A stretch of 64,000 bases of DNA. Source: Helicobacter enhydrae. GTDB taxonomy: Bacteria > Campylobacterota > Campylobacteria > Campylobacterales > Helicobacteraceae. The stretch spans positions 1,054,001 to 1,118,000 of the forward strand of contig NZ_CP016503.1 of assembly GCF_001693335.1 (NCBI RefSeq), in the 5' to 3' direction. Position numbers and translations under genes: made by a program. Every line of letters starts with the position of its first letter. The first letter of the stretch is position 1. This document shows, in pieces, positions 35,517-45,600 of the stretch. The notes below the pieces were generated by a model. The model ran no database searches. It was not told where the DNA came from and was given only the letters and a program-made list of their open reading frames with translations.

Positions 35517-36035
35517 ATAGAAAAAAGCAAAGTGGGAATTGGTGACTAGAAAGTGTGCTTTGGCAAAAGCAACCCCAAAAAGAGAATCTAAGAGATTCCA
35601 GAATCACTCAAAAGTGTGCTTCTGCGAAACCAATCTCAAAAACTAGCAAACAAATTAAGAATCCTCCAAAGAGTGTGCTTTGTCAAGCCAAAAAAGAGAA
35701 TCTGAGAGATTCTGGAATCCCCAAGAGTGTGCTTCATTCAAACAAAGATTCAACAACCAAAGAATCACCAAAGAGTATAGCCTCTCAAGCCAACTCCAAA
35801 AGGAAACCCTAGAGATTCTAGAATCCCCAAAAGTGTGCTTTGCCCAAACCAATCCCAAAAAAGAGAGACAGCAAACAGCGTTTTGCAAAAACCGCACTTT
35901 TGCCAATTCTAGAATCCTTTGGGCTCCACAAGGCTATTTTGGGAAGCAATTTGCTGTGATTGTATGAAATAGTGGGGTTTTTGGAGATTCTAGGGATCAC
36001 TTGGTTTGGGGGTTTGTGTTTTGAAAAGGGGTTGA
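35517..36035. repeat. Degenerate 60 bp module array after repeat copy 5
   Basis: Five to six units, each with GAGAATCTAAGAGATTC- or GAGATTCTAGAATCC-like sequence and a GTGTGCTT word. Read on the plus strand they give a repeating NLRDSRI/NLRDSGI peptide with a 20-codon period, in two overlapping frames. The frame shifts and the overlap make a real protein unlikely. Confidence 0.6.
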
Positions 36036-36037
36036 GC

Positions 36038-36057
36038 TCTTGGGGGGGACCCCAAAG
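36038..36057 (-). terminator. Hairpin after the porin gene
   Basis: On the minus strand CTTTGGGG pairs with CCCCAAG just after the porin stop codon. There is no clear U-run. Confidence 0.4.
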
Positions 36058-36059
36058 AT

Positions 36060-37430
36060 TTAGAATGTGTATTTGAGTTCTGCTCTTGCGCGTCCTTGAG
36101 TCAAGTCGCCAAATGTAGAACCAACTAGGGCAGTGAGCTTGAGTTTGTCAGAGAATGCATAAGAAGCACTTGCAGTCAATTCGTGCAATGTCGCATTCAT
36201 ATTTGTTATGCTTTGACCATTTGCATTCTTATGATTTGCAATACCCTTTTTCATCAAAGAATAATGATTGTTGCCACTGACATAAGCATAGTCCAAACCA
36301 AGTCCCACACCGCCTAGTTTGTATGTGAGCTGTGCATAGACGACTTGGATGCTTGTGTTTTTGACACCACCATTGCCTCCAAGTGTGTAGCCATTCTTGT
36401 CACCAACGGTGTCATACCAGAATTTACCACCCATGTTGAAGCTGCCATTGTTGAGCAATGCTCCATATCCTTCTCCGAAGCTTCCTGTGTAGCCCACTGA
36501 TGCACCCAATCCGCTTCCAGAATAAGCCACTTGGACATTATACAGACCTCTTGTTTTGGCAATATTGGTTTTATTCTTCAACAAAATATCGTTGTTGAAG
36601 AATGTGCTTTGTGTATTGACTTGAGTGGCTGCCACTTGTCCTTGTATCGTTACACCTGATGTTGTGTATCCTAGCTCTCCAAATACTAGATAATCCACTG
36701 TTTTGATAGAGTTGGCAGCCCAAAGTTTGAATCCAACACCGCTCAATGCTGCAGCATCTCCGCTCACCCCTGCAATCATCAATGGGCGATCAGAATCAAA
36801 AGAATAATGCCCTGCTGCTGACTTAGAAAGTTCATTGCTCACATCTAATCCCCAAGCACCATAAGCCTGTGCACTGAAGCGAATGCCATTGATGTCTGTA
36901 TTATTCACAGCTACACCCAAACCATAATCCCAAGCACTATCGTTGAAAGGAGTGTCAATCGTCACTTGTCCTCCAGTAATCGTTGTTTTGGTGCTTTGGA
37001 AAGTTTGCTTCGCATAGATTCCATAGATAGACAAAGGCACAGAGTTATTGACATCTTTTCCTTTGGTAGAATTCTCCAAGAATGTCCCACCATTTGGGGC
37101 ACTTCCACCAATGCTTGCCCATAGTGTTGTCCCGACGCTGAAGCCTTGGTATGCACCTGTTTCGATATTGGCAAAAATCCTTGTCCTGAGTGCTGTTCCG
37201 CTTGCATCATCGCCAAACATCGAAGTCAAACGCTCATAAGCATAACCTTTGATTGTCGTTCCGGCAAAAATATCTCCTAGCGTTGTGCTTTTTTTGGCTT
37301 GCACAGAAGTTTGAGTTTGTTCTACTTGAGCCTCTCCTTCTTGAGCAGGTTTGGCAACTTCTTCTGCATATACTGATGAGAGTGTCCCAAGAGCCATTAA
37401 GGCAATAAGTGAAAGTTTCGTAGTTTTCAT
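36060..37430 (-). CDS. Outer-membrane porin, MOMP-like
   Basis: A 456-residue outer-membrane protein. Signal peptide to about residue 20 (LIALMALGTLSSVYA), then a charged linker (EEVAKPAQEGEAQVEQTQ). The remainder alternates short amphipathic strands with Gly/Asn-rich loops and ends in LKYTF, the C-terminal aromatic used by the BAM machine. GGQVTIDTPFNDSAWDYGLG resembles the strand-loop motif of Campylobacter major outer-membrane porins. The ATG at 37430 follows AAGGAG; an upstream in-frame start at 37463 has no support. Family assignment to MOMP is tentative; a beta-barrel porin is safe. Confidence 0.75.
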   Translation of the reverse strand: MKTTKLSLIALMALGTLSSVYAEEVAKPAQEGEAQVEQTQTSVQAKKSTTLGDIFAGTTIKGYAYERLTSMFGDDASGTALRTRIFANIETGAYQGFSVGTTLWASIGGSAPNGGTFLENSTKGKDVNNSVPLSIYGIYAKQTFQSTKTTITGGQVTIDTPFNDSAWDYGLGVAVNNTDINGIRFSAQAYGAWGLDVSNELSKSAAGHYSFDSDRPLMIAGVSGDAAALSGVGFKLWAANSIKTVDYLVFGELGYTTSGVTIQGQVAATQVNTQSTFFNNDILLKNKTNIAKTRGLYNVQVAYSGSGLGASVGYTGSFGEGYGALLNNGSFNMGGKFWYDTVGDKNGYTLGGNGGVKNTSIQVVYAQLTYKLGGVGLGLDYAYVSGNNHYSLMKKGIANHKNANGQSITNMNATLHELTASASYAFSDKLKLTALVGSTFGDLTQGRARAELKYTF

Positions 37431-37483
37431 CGTTTCTCCTTGTTTATTAATAAAATTAACCACCTATCAATGATAGCCAAAAA

Positions 37484-38035
37484 TTATGGGATTTTTTGCT
37501 CTTTTGCGACATTTTGCGTGAATCGAACATAAATTTCTGCCTTCAGCACATTTTGCAAGAGGTTTTGTTTCTGGATTGTGAATGGCGGGATGAGGGTGCT
37601 GTTGGGGAAGCTCTCTCTCAAGATTTTGACAAAATCAAAAATCTGTTGAGGGTTTTGCACGATTGCTTGGATTTGGTAGGTGATTGTTTTGAATCCCTCT
37701 TGAGGTGGGGTTTTGGTTTGGATTTCTTTCAAAGAGACATTTTCCAAAAATCCTTGTGTCAAAGCCAAAACAACGCCCTCATTCACGGCTTTTTCTAGTG
37801 AATGGAGTGCTGTCTCTTTGCGTTGCTCTTGGACGCTTGTGCTGACTTCTTGATTTTCACTCAATATCCGATTGTAGAGGGTTTGAGTGCTGTGTAGATT
37901 GGCTTGAGAGTTTTTGAAATTTTGAATCTGGGGCAATACAATATACAAAAACGCATAAAATGCAAGTGCAAAAAAAATCACAACAAATGCAAGGTTTTTG
38001 ATGATGAAGTCCGCTGTTTCGTCTCGTTTGTTCAT
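37484..38035 (-). CDS. PilO-like inner-membrane protein
   Basis: A 183-residue bitopic protein: cytoplasmic N-terminus, one membrane helix (about 15-35), a coiled-coil-like stretch (NSQANLHSTQTLYNRIL) and a C-terminal domain with alternating beta-alpha pattern. This is the architecture of PilO/GspM subunits of type IV pilus or type II secretion alignment complexes. Its position after a PilN-like and a PilM-like gene supports this. No sequence motif proves it. It is the last gene before the porin on the same strand. Confidence 0.5.
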   Translation of the reverse strand: MNKRDETADFIIKNLAFVVIFFALAFYAFLYIVLPQIQNFKNSQANLHSTQTLYNRILSENQEVSTSVQEQRKETALHSLEKAVNEGVVLALTQGFLENVSLKEIQTKTPPQEGFKTITYQIQAIVQNPQQIFDFVKILRESFPNSTLIPPFTIQKQNLLQNVLKAEIYVRFTQNVAKEQKIP

Positions 38036-38048
38036 TTAATTCTCCATT

Positions 38049-38567
38049 TTAGTTGTTGCCTGTCACTACCTTGCTCACAGAAACAAAGTTATACCACCCG
38101 CTTGGCAACACATAAAAATCCACACGGCTTTCTGAAAAAATCGCACTCAAAGGGGTTTCTAGCAAAAACAAATAGAGTTCTTTGGAAGGCGTGATGCCTT
38201 TGATGACGAGGTTTTTTGAAGTTAGGCTGATAGAATTGATCGTGATTTGTTCTGGAATCAAACCAAAAATATTGTGTATGGCTGTCACAAGCTTGGCATT
38301 GTTGGATTGCAGTGTTTTGAGCTCTTGGATCCTTGTGCGGAGGATTTGATCGTAGCTTACAAGGGTTTGGTTCCTCTCTCTTTGTTTGACAATCTTGGCT
38401 TCAATCATTTCAGTTTGTGAGCCGATACGCATTGTTTGGATATTGAGTATCAACCAAATACAGGCAATCACAAGCAACATCAAAAAGATATACAAAAACC
38501 AAGTTTTGGACAATGGAGAAAAAATGGCTTTTTTCTGTGGGGCAATAAAACTATAATGATTTTTCAT
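38049..38567 (-). CDS. PilN-like inner-membrane protein
   Basis: A 172-residue bitopic protein: a 25-residue cytoplasmic start, one membrane helix (about 26-45), a coiled coil (QTEMIEAKIVKQRERNQTL) and a C-terminal domain with INSISLTSKNLVIKGITPS, resembling the PilN periplasmic fold (IxSLsI..N.l.i.G.a). Overlaps the PilM-like gene by ATGA. Likely forms a complex with its two neighbours. Confidence 0.55.
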   Translation of the reverse strand: MKNHYSFIAPQKKAIFSPLSKTWFLYIFLMLLVIACIWLILNIQTMRIGSQTEMIEAKIVKQRERNQTLVSYDQILRTRIQELKTLQSNNAKLVTAIHNIFGLIPEQITINSISLTSKNLVIKGITPSKELYLFLLETPLSAIFSESRVDFYVLPSGWYNFVSVSKVVTGNN

Positions 38568-39553
38568 TGTTGATCAAATTCCTTTTGTGCCAATGTTAAA
38601 AGAGCTTGAGCGACATTATACTCACGCACATCAATGTCAAGCATCAAAACATCTTGCAAATGTTTGAGTGCATCTGGAGCCATACCATAAGTGTCAAACA
38701 AAATGACTTTTTGGAGGAATTGGCTTTGATTGCTAGCATAGTATTCTTTGATGATATTTTCTACTGCCTCCACGACTTTGGTCGCACGCATAAAGTCCCT
38801 TAGGGCTTCGATTTTGTCTTTTTCTTGCTGTTCTTGCTCTTGGGCGAACTCTTGCAAATCCTCATCTGATGCAAATGCCTCATCAAACAACTCATCTAGC
38901 GGATCCTCAAATCCTTGATCCAAAAAATCCAAAATATTTTCAATGCTGTCGGTATTGGAGGATATGTCTGAAGTGTAGAAATTCTGCGGAGTTTGCTGTG
39001 CGTCAAGGTCGAGAGACACGACTCTGCCACTGATGACTTGCTGATGATTGGCGATCATTATTGCGATGTTTTCTTTTTGTTGCAAAAGATATAGGGCGTG
39101 TTCTTTGATTTTTTTGGATTCTTCAAACAACAATGTAAAGGGTGAAAACAAAAAATCAAGATACCCGATTTCCTCAAATCTGCGTATTTCGTTGAATATT
39201 TTGTCTTGTTGGATGTAGCATGAGCAATGTTGATTGATAGAGAGGGCTTTGACTCCTTGAGAGGACACGCCAAAATCAAGGAAGTCTTTGGGGTTGATCG
39301 TGGGCAATGCCCCTTGTGTCGTGTCTTTGGACATCGCAGAAATATAAGTGAATGGGAATTTTTTCTTGTAAAAATAGAGTAGCTTCACCACTTCCATAGG
39401 TATCAAGCCATCAATCATTTTGATTTCTCTTGAAATGTTTTGCTTGACCCTCCCTCCGTGCAAACGCAAGATGTTGAGACGGCAGGAATCATAATCTAGG
39501 TCAATGCCAATCAGCACTCTAGAATAGAAAAATTGCAATATTTGAGATAACAC
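38564..39553 (-). CDS. PilM-like actin-fold protein, divergent
   Basis: A 329-residue cytoplasmic protein. The N-terminus VLIGIDLDYDSCRLNILRL resembles the phosphate-1 strand of actin-like ATPases such as PilM. A long acidic insertion (FEDPLDELFDEAFASDEDLQ) is unusual for PilM. The C-terminal KVILFDTYGMAPDALKHLQDVL could be the later nucleotide-binding part. The start codon is GTG with AAGGG upstream. With the two following genes it forms a PilM-N-O-like set, but no ATPase, pilin or secretin gene is nearby. The call is by order and fold only. Confidence 0.45.
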   Translation of the reverse strand: MLSQILQFFYSRVLIGIDLDYDSCRLNILRLHGGRVKQNISREIKMIDGLIPMEVVKLLYFYKKKFPFTYISAMSKDTTQGALPTINPKDFLDFGVSSQGVKALSINQHCSCYIQQDKIFNEIRRFEEIGYLDFLFSPFTLLFEESKKIKEHALYLLQQKENIAIMIANHQQVISGRVVSLDLDAQQTPQNFYTSDISSNTDSIENILDFLDQGFEDPLDELFDEAFASDEDLQEFAQEQEQQEKDKIEALRDFMRATKVVEAVENIIKEYYASNQSQFLQKVILFDTYGMAPDALKHLQDVLMLDIDVREYNVAQALLTLAQKEFDQQ

Positions 39554-39585
39554 TTTTAGCCCTTATAACAATACTTCTAGATACT

Positions 39586-40269
39586 TTAGCAAGTTTTATT
39601 CCAAAAATACTCTTTTGGATCTCGCTCAAGGTAAATTTTGATTTTTTCTTGATTTTCCTCCACACTACAAGTCGCATCCAACTCAAGAGGTGGCAACACA
39701 TAATAATCAATCTCGCCAAATAGCTTGGGGAGCTTCATCTGGTCCCAACTTTTGAGTTGCCAATATTTGGTCGGCTGCACTCTCAAGCCCACGATTTTGG
39801 TTTGGCTTTTGAGTGCCATCGCGACTGCCCCCTTTGCTACGCTGTGATAAGGTCCTCTTGGTCCATCAGGGGTTAGCCCCACATCCCATTGGTTTTTGAG
39901 CTTATTGAGTGCCTCGATCAATGCCCTCCTCCCGCCTTTGGAGCTGGAGCCTCGTATGCCTTTGAATCCATACAGGGCATAAAGGCGTGTGGCGATCTCT
40001 CCGTCGGAATGCTCACTGATGAGTGTCCCATAAGGCAATTTGTCCAAATCTAGCTTGGTGTTTGGGTGGCGAATCTTGTAAAAATGATGATACAAATGCC
40101 CCTGCATTGGGATCTCGCCGTGCCAAAACAGAGCGATCGCATTGCCCTCACAGCTTTGGGGGGCGATCAAGAAGCGATTTTTGGAGGTTTTGTGCACCAA
40201 AAACAGATAGCAATACAGCACTCTTGGGGCAATGTGGAGCAAAACAAGGCTTTTTAGTCGCTTAAGCAT
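39586..40269 (-). CDS. DUF374-type lysophospholipid acyltransferase family protein
   Basis: A 227-residue protein. [12 protein letters not shown] carries the catalytic-type His, [16 protein letters not shown] and [18 protein letters not shown] are the signatures of the DUF374/LPLAT family, found in Gram-negative lipid and LPS metabolism. The start at 40269 overlaps the miaB stop by eight bases; longer in-frame starts lie inside miaB. Substrate unknown. Confidence 0.8.
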   Translation of the reverse strand: MLKRLKSLVLLHIAPRVLYCYLFLVHKTSKNRFLIAPQSCEGNAIALFWHGEIPMQGHLYHHFYKIRHPNTKLDLDKLPYGTLISEHSDGEIATRLYALYGFKGIRGSSSKGGRRALIEALNKLKNQWDVGLTPDGPRGPYHSVAKGAVAMALKSQTKIVGLRVQPTKYWQLKSWDQMKLPKLFGEIDYYVLPPLELDATCSVEENQEKIKIYLERDPKEYFWNKTC

Positions 40270-41578
40270 TGAGCAGTTTGCCTGATAGACTTCCCCCGTC
40301 ATTGTGAGTGATCTGGACATCGACAAGTGCACCCATCGGCAAGATTTGGTTGGGGATCTTGATGAGGCGGTTGGTGTCGCTACGCCCTTCACTCCAGATC
40401 TCAGGGGCTCGGTCCTGATAGTTTTCTATCAAAACGCGATGTGTTTTGCCAATCTCTTTTTGGGCTTTTTCTGCCAAAATCTCGCGATGTCTTGATTGCA
40501 AAGCACTTAATCTCGCAGATGCTTCCTCTCTAGAAATCGTGTTGGGGAGATGTTGGGCTTGGGTGTGGGGGCGTGGAGAATAGATGAAGCTATAAAGCGT
40601 GTCAAACCGCACTTCCTCTAGCACTTTCATCGTTTCCAAAAAATCAGAATCGCTCTCTGTGGGGAAAGCTACGATGATGTCTGTGCTGATCCCGACATTT
40701 GGGACAAGTGCTCTGAGCTTGTGAATCCTATCAAGATACCATTCTTGTGTGTAGCCTCTTTTCATATCTCTCAAAACCTTTGTGGAGCCACTTTGCAAAG
40801 GGATATGGATGCTTTTGCAGACTTTGGGGTTTTGGGCAAACTCCTCCAAAAACTCATCATCCATATGCAAGGGGTGGGGGGAGGTGAATCTAATCCTCTC
40901 AATCCCCTCAATCGCACTCAATTCTCGCAGGAGCTGGGTGAAGTTTGTGGGCTTGTGGGGGATAGAAAATCGCGTGCCGTAGTGATTGACATTTTGCCCT
41001 AGCAGTAGCAGCTCTTTGATCCCGTTTTGAGCCATTTTGGTTGCTTCTTGCAAGAGCATAGGGGTGGGGATGGAAATCTCTTTGCCCCTAGTGTGTGGGA
41101 CGATGCAATAGGTGCATTGTTTGTCACAACCGATAGAAATATTGAGCAGGGCTTTGACATCTGTGTTTTGCACTTTGGAAAACACATAGGCACTATCATC
41201 ATAATCAAGATCCACCTCGACAGCTTTTGGCTGATGAATCACTTGAGTGATTTTGCTGATGTTTCTAGCACCCAACACAAAATCCACGCTAGGAGCTTTT
41301 TGGATGATTTGCTCCCCCAAATGACTCGCAGTGCAACCGCAAACTCCGATTTTGGCACCGGGTTTTTTCATCTGTGCGAACTGCCCAATCTCTGAAAACA
41401 ATTTACGCTCGGGCTTTTCACGCACGGAGCAAGTGTTGAGCAAAATCAGATCGGCTTCTTTGGGGTCGTCTGTGAGGGTGTAGCTCTCTTTTTCTCGCAA
41501 CTCTGCGATGAGGTGGTCGCTATCGCGATTGTTCATCGCACAGCCCATTGTTTCGATATAAAGTTTTTTTTGATTCAT
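40262..41578 (-). CDS. miaB: tRNA-2-methylthio-N6-dimethylallyladenosine synthase
   Basis: A 438-residue radical-SAM methylthiotransferase that modifies A37 of tRNAs reading UNN codons. The N-terminal UPF0004 domain has [13 protein letters not shown] and [10 protein letters not shown] with cluster Cys residues, the radical-SAM motif is [20 protein letters not shown] (C-x3-C-x2-C), and a TRAM domain ends the protein. An HP0268-like gene precedes it and the acyltransferase follows. Confidence 0.95.
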   Translation of the reverse strand: MNQKKLYIETMGCAMNNRDSDHLIAELREKESYTLTDDPKEADLILLNTCSVREKPERKLFSEIGQFAQMKKPGAKIGVCGCTASHLGEQIIQKAPSVDFVLGARNISKITQVIHQPKAVEVDLDYDDSAYVFSKVQNTDVKALLNISIGCDKQCTYCIVPHTRGKEISIPTPMLLQEATKMAQNGIKELLLLGQNVNHYGTRFSIPHKPTNFTQLLRELSAIEGIERIRFTSPHPLHMDDEFLEEFAQNPKVCKSIHIPLQSGSTKVLRDMKRGYTQEWYLDRIHKLRALVPNVGISTDIIVAFPTESDSDFLETMKVLEEVRFDTLYSFIYSPRPHTQAQHLPNTISREEASARLSALQSRHREILAEKAQKEIGKTHRVLIENYQDRAPEIWSEGRSDTNRLIKIPNQILPMGALVDVQITHNDGGSLSGKLLNA

Positions 41579-41596
41579 TGCAATGGCTTAGATGGC

Positions 41597-41836
41597 TTAG
41601 ATGATGTGAAGCTCGTAGATGTATTCTTTTTCATCCAGTCCGAATTTTGCCTCTCTGAGATAGGCACTTCTCCCAGATTTGTTGAATTGCTCGACGATTT
41701 TCAAAAGATCTTTGTGGTTGTTTTCATTTGAAAAATAAAAAAACTTTTCTTGATCTTTGACGCTTTCTTGAATCTCTTTGAGAGTGATTGTTGTTTCTGC
41801 AGATTGCGATGTGCTTTTGGCAAGTTTGAAATCCAT
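41597..41836 (-). CDS. HP0268-like small protein (possible nuclease)
   Basis: A 79-residue protein. The pattern AK-x-T-x2-S, KFFYFSNENNHKDLLK, AYLREAK and the ending YIYELHII matches my memory of H. pylori HP0268, a small Smr-like protein reported to have nicking endonuclease and ribonuclease activity. That gene also precedes miaB in H. pylori. The ATG at 41836 is used; a TTG two codons upstream is weaker. A TATAAT box lies at 41867-41872. Confidence 0.7.
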   Translation of the reverse strand: MDFKLAKSTSQSAETTITLKEIQESVKDQEKFFYFSNENNHKDLLKIVEQFNKSGRSAYLREAKFGLDEKEYIYELHII

Positions 41837-41866
41837 AATCAAATCCTAAATGTGAAATAAAAATAT

Positions 41867-41872
41867 ATTATA
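41867..41872 (-). promoter_or_regulatory. -10 box for the HP0268-like/miaB operon
   Basis: GGTATAATAT on the minus strand holds a perfect TATAAT about 30 nt upstream of the start codon. Confidence 0.6.
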
Positions 41873-41879
41873 CCTTAAA

Positions 41880-42064
41880 AGAGTTTGGGTGCTAGGATTG
41901 AGTAAAGCATACTCGATGCAAGTCTTGAATCTTTGATTCTTGTTTTTGGGTTTGGCTTGGGGGCTATGTTCTTTGGTGATTCCAGAATCTCTTAGAGCTT
42001 TCTTTTTGAATCTTGGCTTGAGCAAACCACCCTTTATACAATTCTAGAATCCCCTAGCATCTCT
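41880..42064. other. Non-coding spacer with repeat modules
   Basis: Reverse-oriented modules: GGGTTTGGCTTGGG, GATTCCAGAATCTCTTAGAG, CAAACCACCCTTTATAC and AATTCTAGAATCCCC. They lead into repeat copy 6. No gene is seen. Confidence 0.45.
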
Positions 42065-42444
42065 CTTAAGGGGATCAAGGGGAACTTATAGCAAGCGTTC
42101 CCCTTATCCCCCTTAACAACCCCCATAACCCCAGCATTGCATTAGCAAGGCTCGTTCAAGATTACATTGACTTGGAATCCTTTTTGGTTCTACAAGGTTA
42201 GTTTGGTCAGCGGTTTGCCGTGATTGTGTGAAATAGTGAGGATTTTTGTGTTTTTATGGTTTTTAAATTCAAATCAAAAACACAAGCTAGATTCAAATCA
42301 ATAAATCTAGAATCAAACTTTAAAACTCAAAGAATCAAAACAAAGTCAAACTAATGTGGGTAACACACAAAAAGCGGGCAGGGGTTTGGGGGATTTTAAG
42401 GGGGATAAGGGGGGTGCCTCGCAATAAACCCCCTTGTCCCCCTT
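42065..42444 (-). repeat. G-quadruplex/hairpin-ended dispersed repeat, copy 6 (reverse)
   Basis: A 380 bp copy, the shortest, between the HP0268-like operon and the 3' end of AT4. The G-quadruplex motifs are at 42100-42132 (minus strand) and 42381-42414 (plus strand). Confidence 0.9.
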
Positions 42445-42664
42445 ATAGAAAAAGCAAAGCAAGTTTCAATGACTAAGAAGTGTGCTTGTGCAAAACAATC
42501 TCAAAAAAGAGAAGTAGCGAACAGCGTTCTGCAAAACCATACTTTTGGCAATTTTGGAATCTTTTTGGGTTCTACAAGCTTGGTTTGATCGGCGTTTGCT
42601 TTGCTTTTATTCACCCCATCTCCCCTTTGCTTCTGAATCACCCCCTCCCCCTTTTAGTATCCCA
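42445..42664. other. Spacer between repeat copy 6 and AT4
   Basis: Modules as at the other copies, then C-rich runs at 42614-42651 directly after the AT4 stop (G-rich in the AT4 transcript: GGGGGAGGGGG followed by two G4 runs). No gene is seen. Confidence 0.45.
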
Positions 42665-45600
42665 CTACTGATTAGCAGCTTTTGTCCCTGTGTCTTTGAC
42701 TTTTTGAGAGCCTGAAGGAACTATTGAAGCTTTTTCTGTTTCCTCTGTAGGAGTATTTCCTACTCTCAAAGGAGCAGTGGTTTGTGCTTTTGCATTCTCA
42801 ATGCTTGTTTTCTCTCCAAAGCTATATCTAGCTCCTAGATTGAATTGGAGTTGTGTCCTTAGTTTGTCTCCAAAGCTTTTCTCTACATCCACATAGACTC
42901 TAGTGGATTGATTAAGCTCTAGATTGCTTCCTACATTTAAAACCACTCTACCATTGGAAGCAAACTCAGGATTGTAAGCTTTTGTTGTGCTTGTAGTGAG
43001 TTTGTTAGATCCTCCTGTGACAAGATCATATTCATAGAATGTTCCAACATAAAGAGAGATGTTTTTGTCTTGTTCTACAATCTTTTTACCAAAACTAGCT
43101 CCTAGTCTAGTTCTAGTCAAAAACACACTCTCTTGGAGTGCTTTGAGTTGATTGCCTTTACCACTTCTAGTTTTCATCTTGGTGGTGAAGTCAGATTGAT
43201 TGAGATAACCTAAGCTTAACTCTAATTGTGGATCAATGAAATAATCTTGTTGTTCTCCTAGAATGAAACGATAACCCACTTCATTGGAGAGAGTGAATCC
43301 TAGATTGTTTGCAGTGTTGTTGTGATCACTACTATTGCTCAAAGAAAAATCAGAAGTGATATAGCTGAGTTTGGCAATTGTGTCATTATAAAGACCTACA
43401 TTGCTCACATAAGAATTGTAAAGAGCAATTTCATATCCACTTGATTGGATATTGGAGAGATAGATAGTATTGATACCACTCACATTGATTGCATTGCTAG
43501 CTTGAGTGGCTTTGTTGCTCTCACCCTTAGAGTGCATATAAGAGAATGCAAGTCCTATGTAGTTTTTGGCACCCTCTGTTTCTAGTGCATAATCATATCC
43601 TCCTTGAGCAGTCACATAGCTTGTGCGTGCTCCCAATCCAAAGTTAGATTCTTGGAGTCCTCCAAACACTCTAGCCCATACTCCTTGAGTGTAAGGATTG
43701 TCTCTAAGTTCTCCCATTCGTTTGTTAAGAGAATTGAGGTTTGCAATGTATAAATCATAATTGATAGAGAGAGCAGAAGTGAGAGCTTGTTGGGTGGTAT
43801 TATCCACTCCTAGACTGATTGCTTTGCCTAGGAAGTAGGTGGTGTAGTCTTTGGATGTGCCTGTAGCTTTACCATTTTCATCCGTAGTTGTTGTAACCAA
43901 TCCGACTTCAAGCAACTCTCCACCATTTTCAATGATTTTGGTGTTGGTGTCAAAAGCAACTAGAGCTTTATTATCACTAGTGTTTTTGATTGTAGCGACG
44001 GCGATGTTGTGTTCTGTCTCTGTGCCTTTTGTTGGTGTGTAATGCACTCCTTTGATTTGATCTGGGTCAATGATAACAACAAGATCAGCTGATTTGGCTT
44101 GAGAATTGTCTCCTACATTATGCACGATGATTCTATCAGAGTAGGCGTGTCCGTAGGTGCCACCTGATTTTGTAGCCTCTCCTCCGATTTTGCTACCTGT
44201 TTGTGTCGTTGCAGTATCCACAGAGACAACAAAGGTGAGGTTATCAGCAGTGAGTCCTGTGTCAGCAGTAGGAGATGTTGCTTTTCCAATCTCTAGGAGG
44301 TTGAAGTGGTGGGGTGTTCCTAGTTTGGTTTGTGCATCACTTGAGAGATTGAGGGTGGCAGATGTGGCATTGGCACTAAGCTTGAGGGTGTCTGTTTTGA
44401 TTTTGCCATTTGAGGCTTGGAGATTGAGAGTGCTTCCATTTCCAATCTCTGTGGTTGTGATAGTAGCAGTCCCATTTGTAAGATTGAGAGTGGATTCTGT
44501 GGCGTTGGCAGTAAGCTTAGTGATAGTGTTGGTCGCACCTTGCAATGTGAGGGTGGCTTTGCCATCTGTTTGTCCTTGCTCTTGTGGCAATGCTCCTAAT
44601 GTGATATTAGTGCTTCCACCACTATTTGTTTGAATCTCTTTTTCAAAGATTCCACTATTGCCTTTTTCTCCTTGCCCTGCAGTGACTTGAATGTTTGTTG
44701 TGGCTCCTGCAGTATTTGTTGTAACTTTGTTTTTGAAAGTTCCATTTTGGCTATGGAAGTCGATTTCAAGTGTGCCTGCAGTGTGAGCAATATCTTTGAG
44801 ATCTTCGCTACTGCTATCTTTGATAGTTAGGCTTGAATCTTTGCTATTGAAGCTAATGGTTGTGCTTCCGTGCCCTTGCGTTATAACATTTCCTTTGATG
44901 ATTGCATTAACAGATTGCTCTGGAGATTCTGCATTTCCTACAATGATAGAGGTTGTGCCATTATTGCCAGCTTTGATTCCATTGGTATCAGTGAGAATCA
45001 GAGTGGAGTTATTTTGGTTGAAATTGATAAATGTTTGCCCTTGATCTGTGCTTTCAATCGCTTGGGTTACTGTGGCACTTGCATTTCCAAGATTGAGATT
45101 GAAAATGGTTTTGCCTGTGGCTGTGGTGGTGATTTTGGGATCAGGACTAGCACTAACTACTTTGGTAACTTGTGCATTATCCGCATTGAAATTGAAAACT
45201 ACATTCCCTGAAGTGTTTGTGATATTATTTTTGAGCTTGAGGGTGGTTTCTCCTATGCGAGAGCCTAGAGAATCCTCTACCAAAGGATTGAAGTTGAAAA
45301 TGGTTTGAGCAGAATCGGTGGCATTTTCGGTGCCATCGCCACCTTTTGTTGTTGCTTGTTGCTGTTTGATTTCACCTTCGATTGTCAAGGTTTTGCCATT
45401 GGCGATATTGAAGGTGGTGGTGTTTTGCTGTGTGGTGCTTTTCCCACCTTGAGTGGTGATCCCTCCCTTGATAGTAGCATTGCCACCATTGACATTGAAA
45501 GTCAGCTTGGCGTTTTTGTCTCCCTTATTAACCCCCACAATAATATTTCCACCGCCACTAGCGGCACCATTTGTGACATCAAGCACTCCATTATTGCCAT

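Noticed and set aside
35555-35967. Two overlapping open frames encoding a repeated NLRDSR/GI peptide
   Set aside because: The periodic peptide follows from the 60 bp DNA modules; frames overlap each other, lack ribosome-binding sites and both end in repeat borders.
38606-38803. Plus-strand frame opposite the PilM-like gene
   Set aside because: No ribosome-binding site and it lies inside a longer frame with operon-like overlaps on the other strand.
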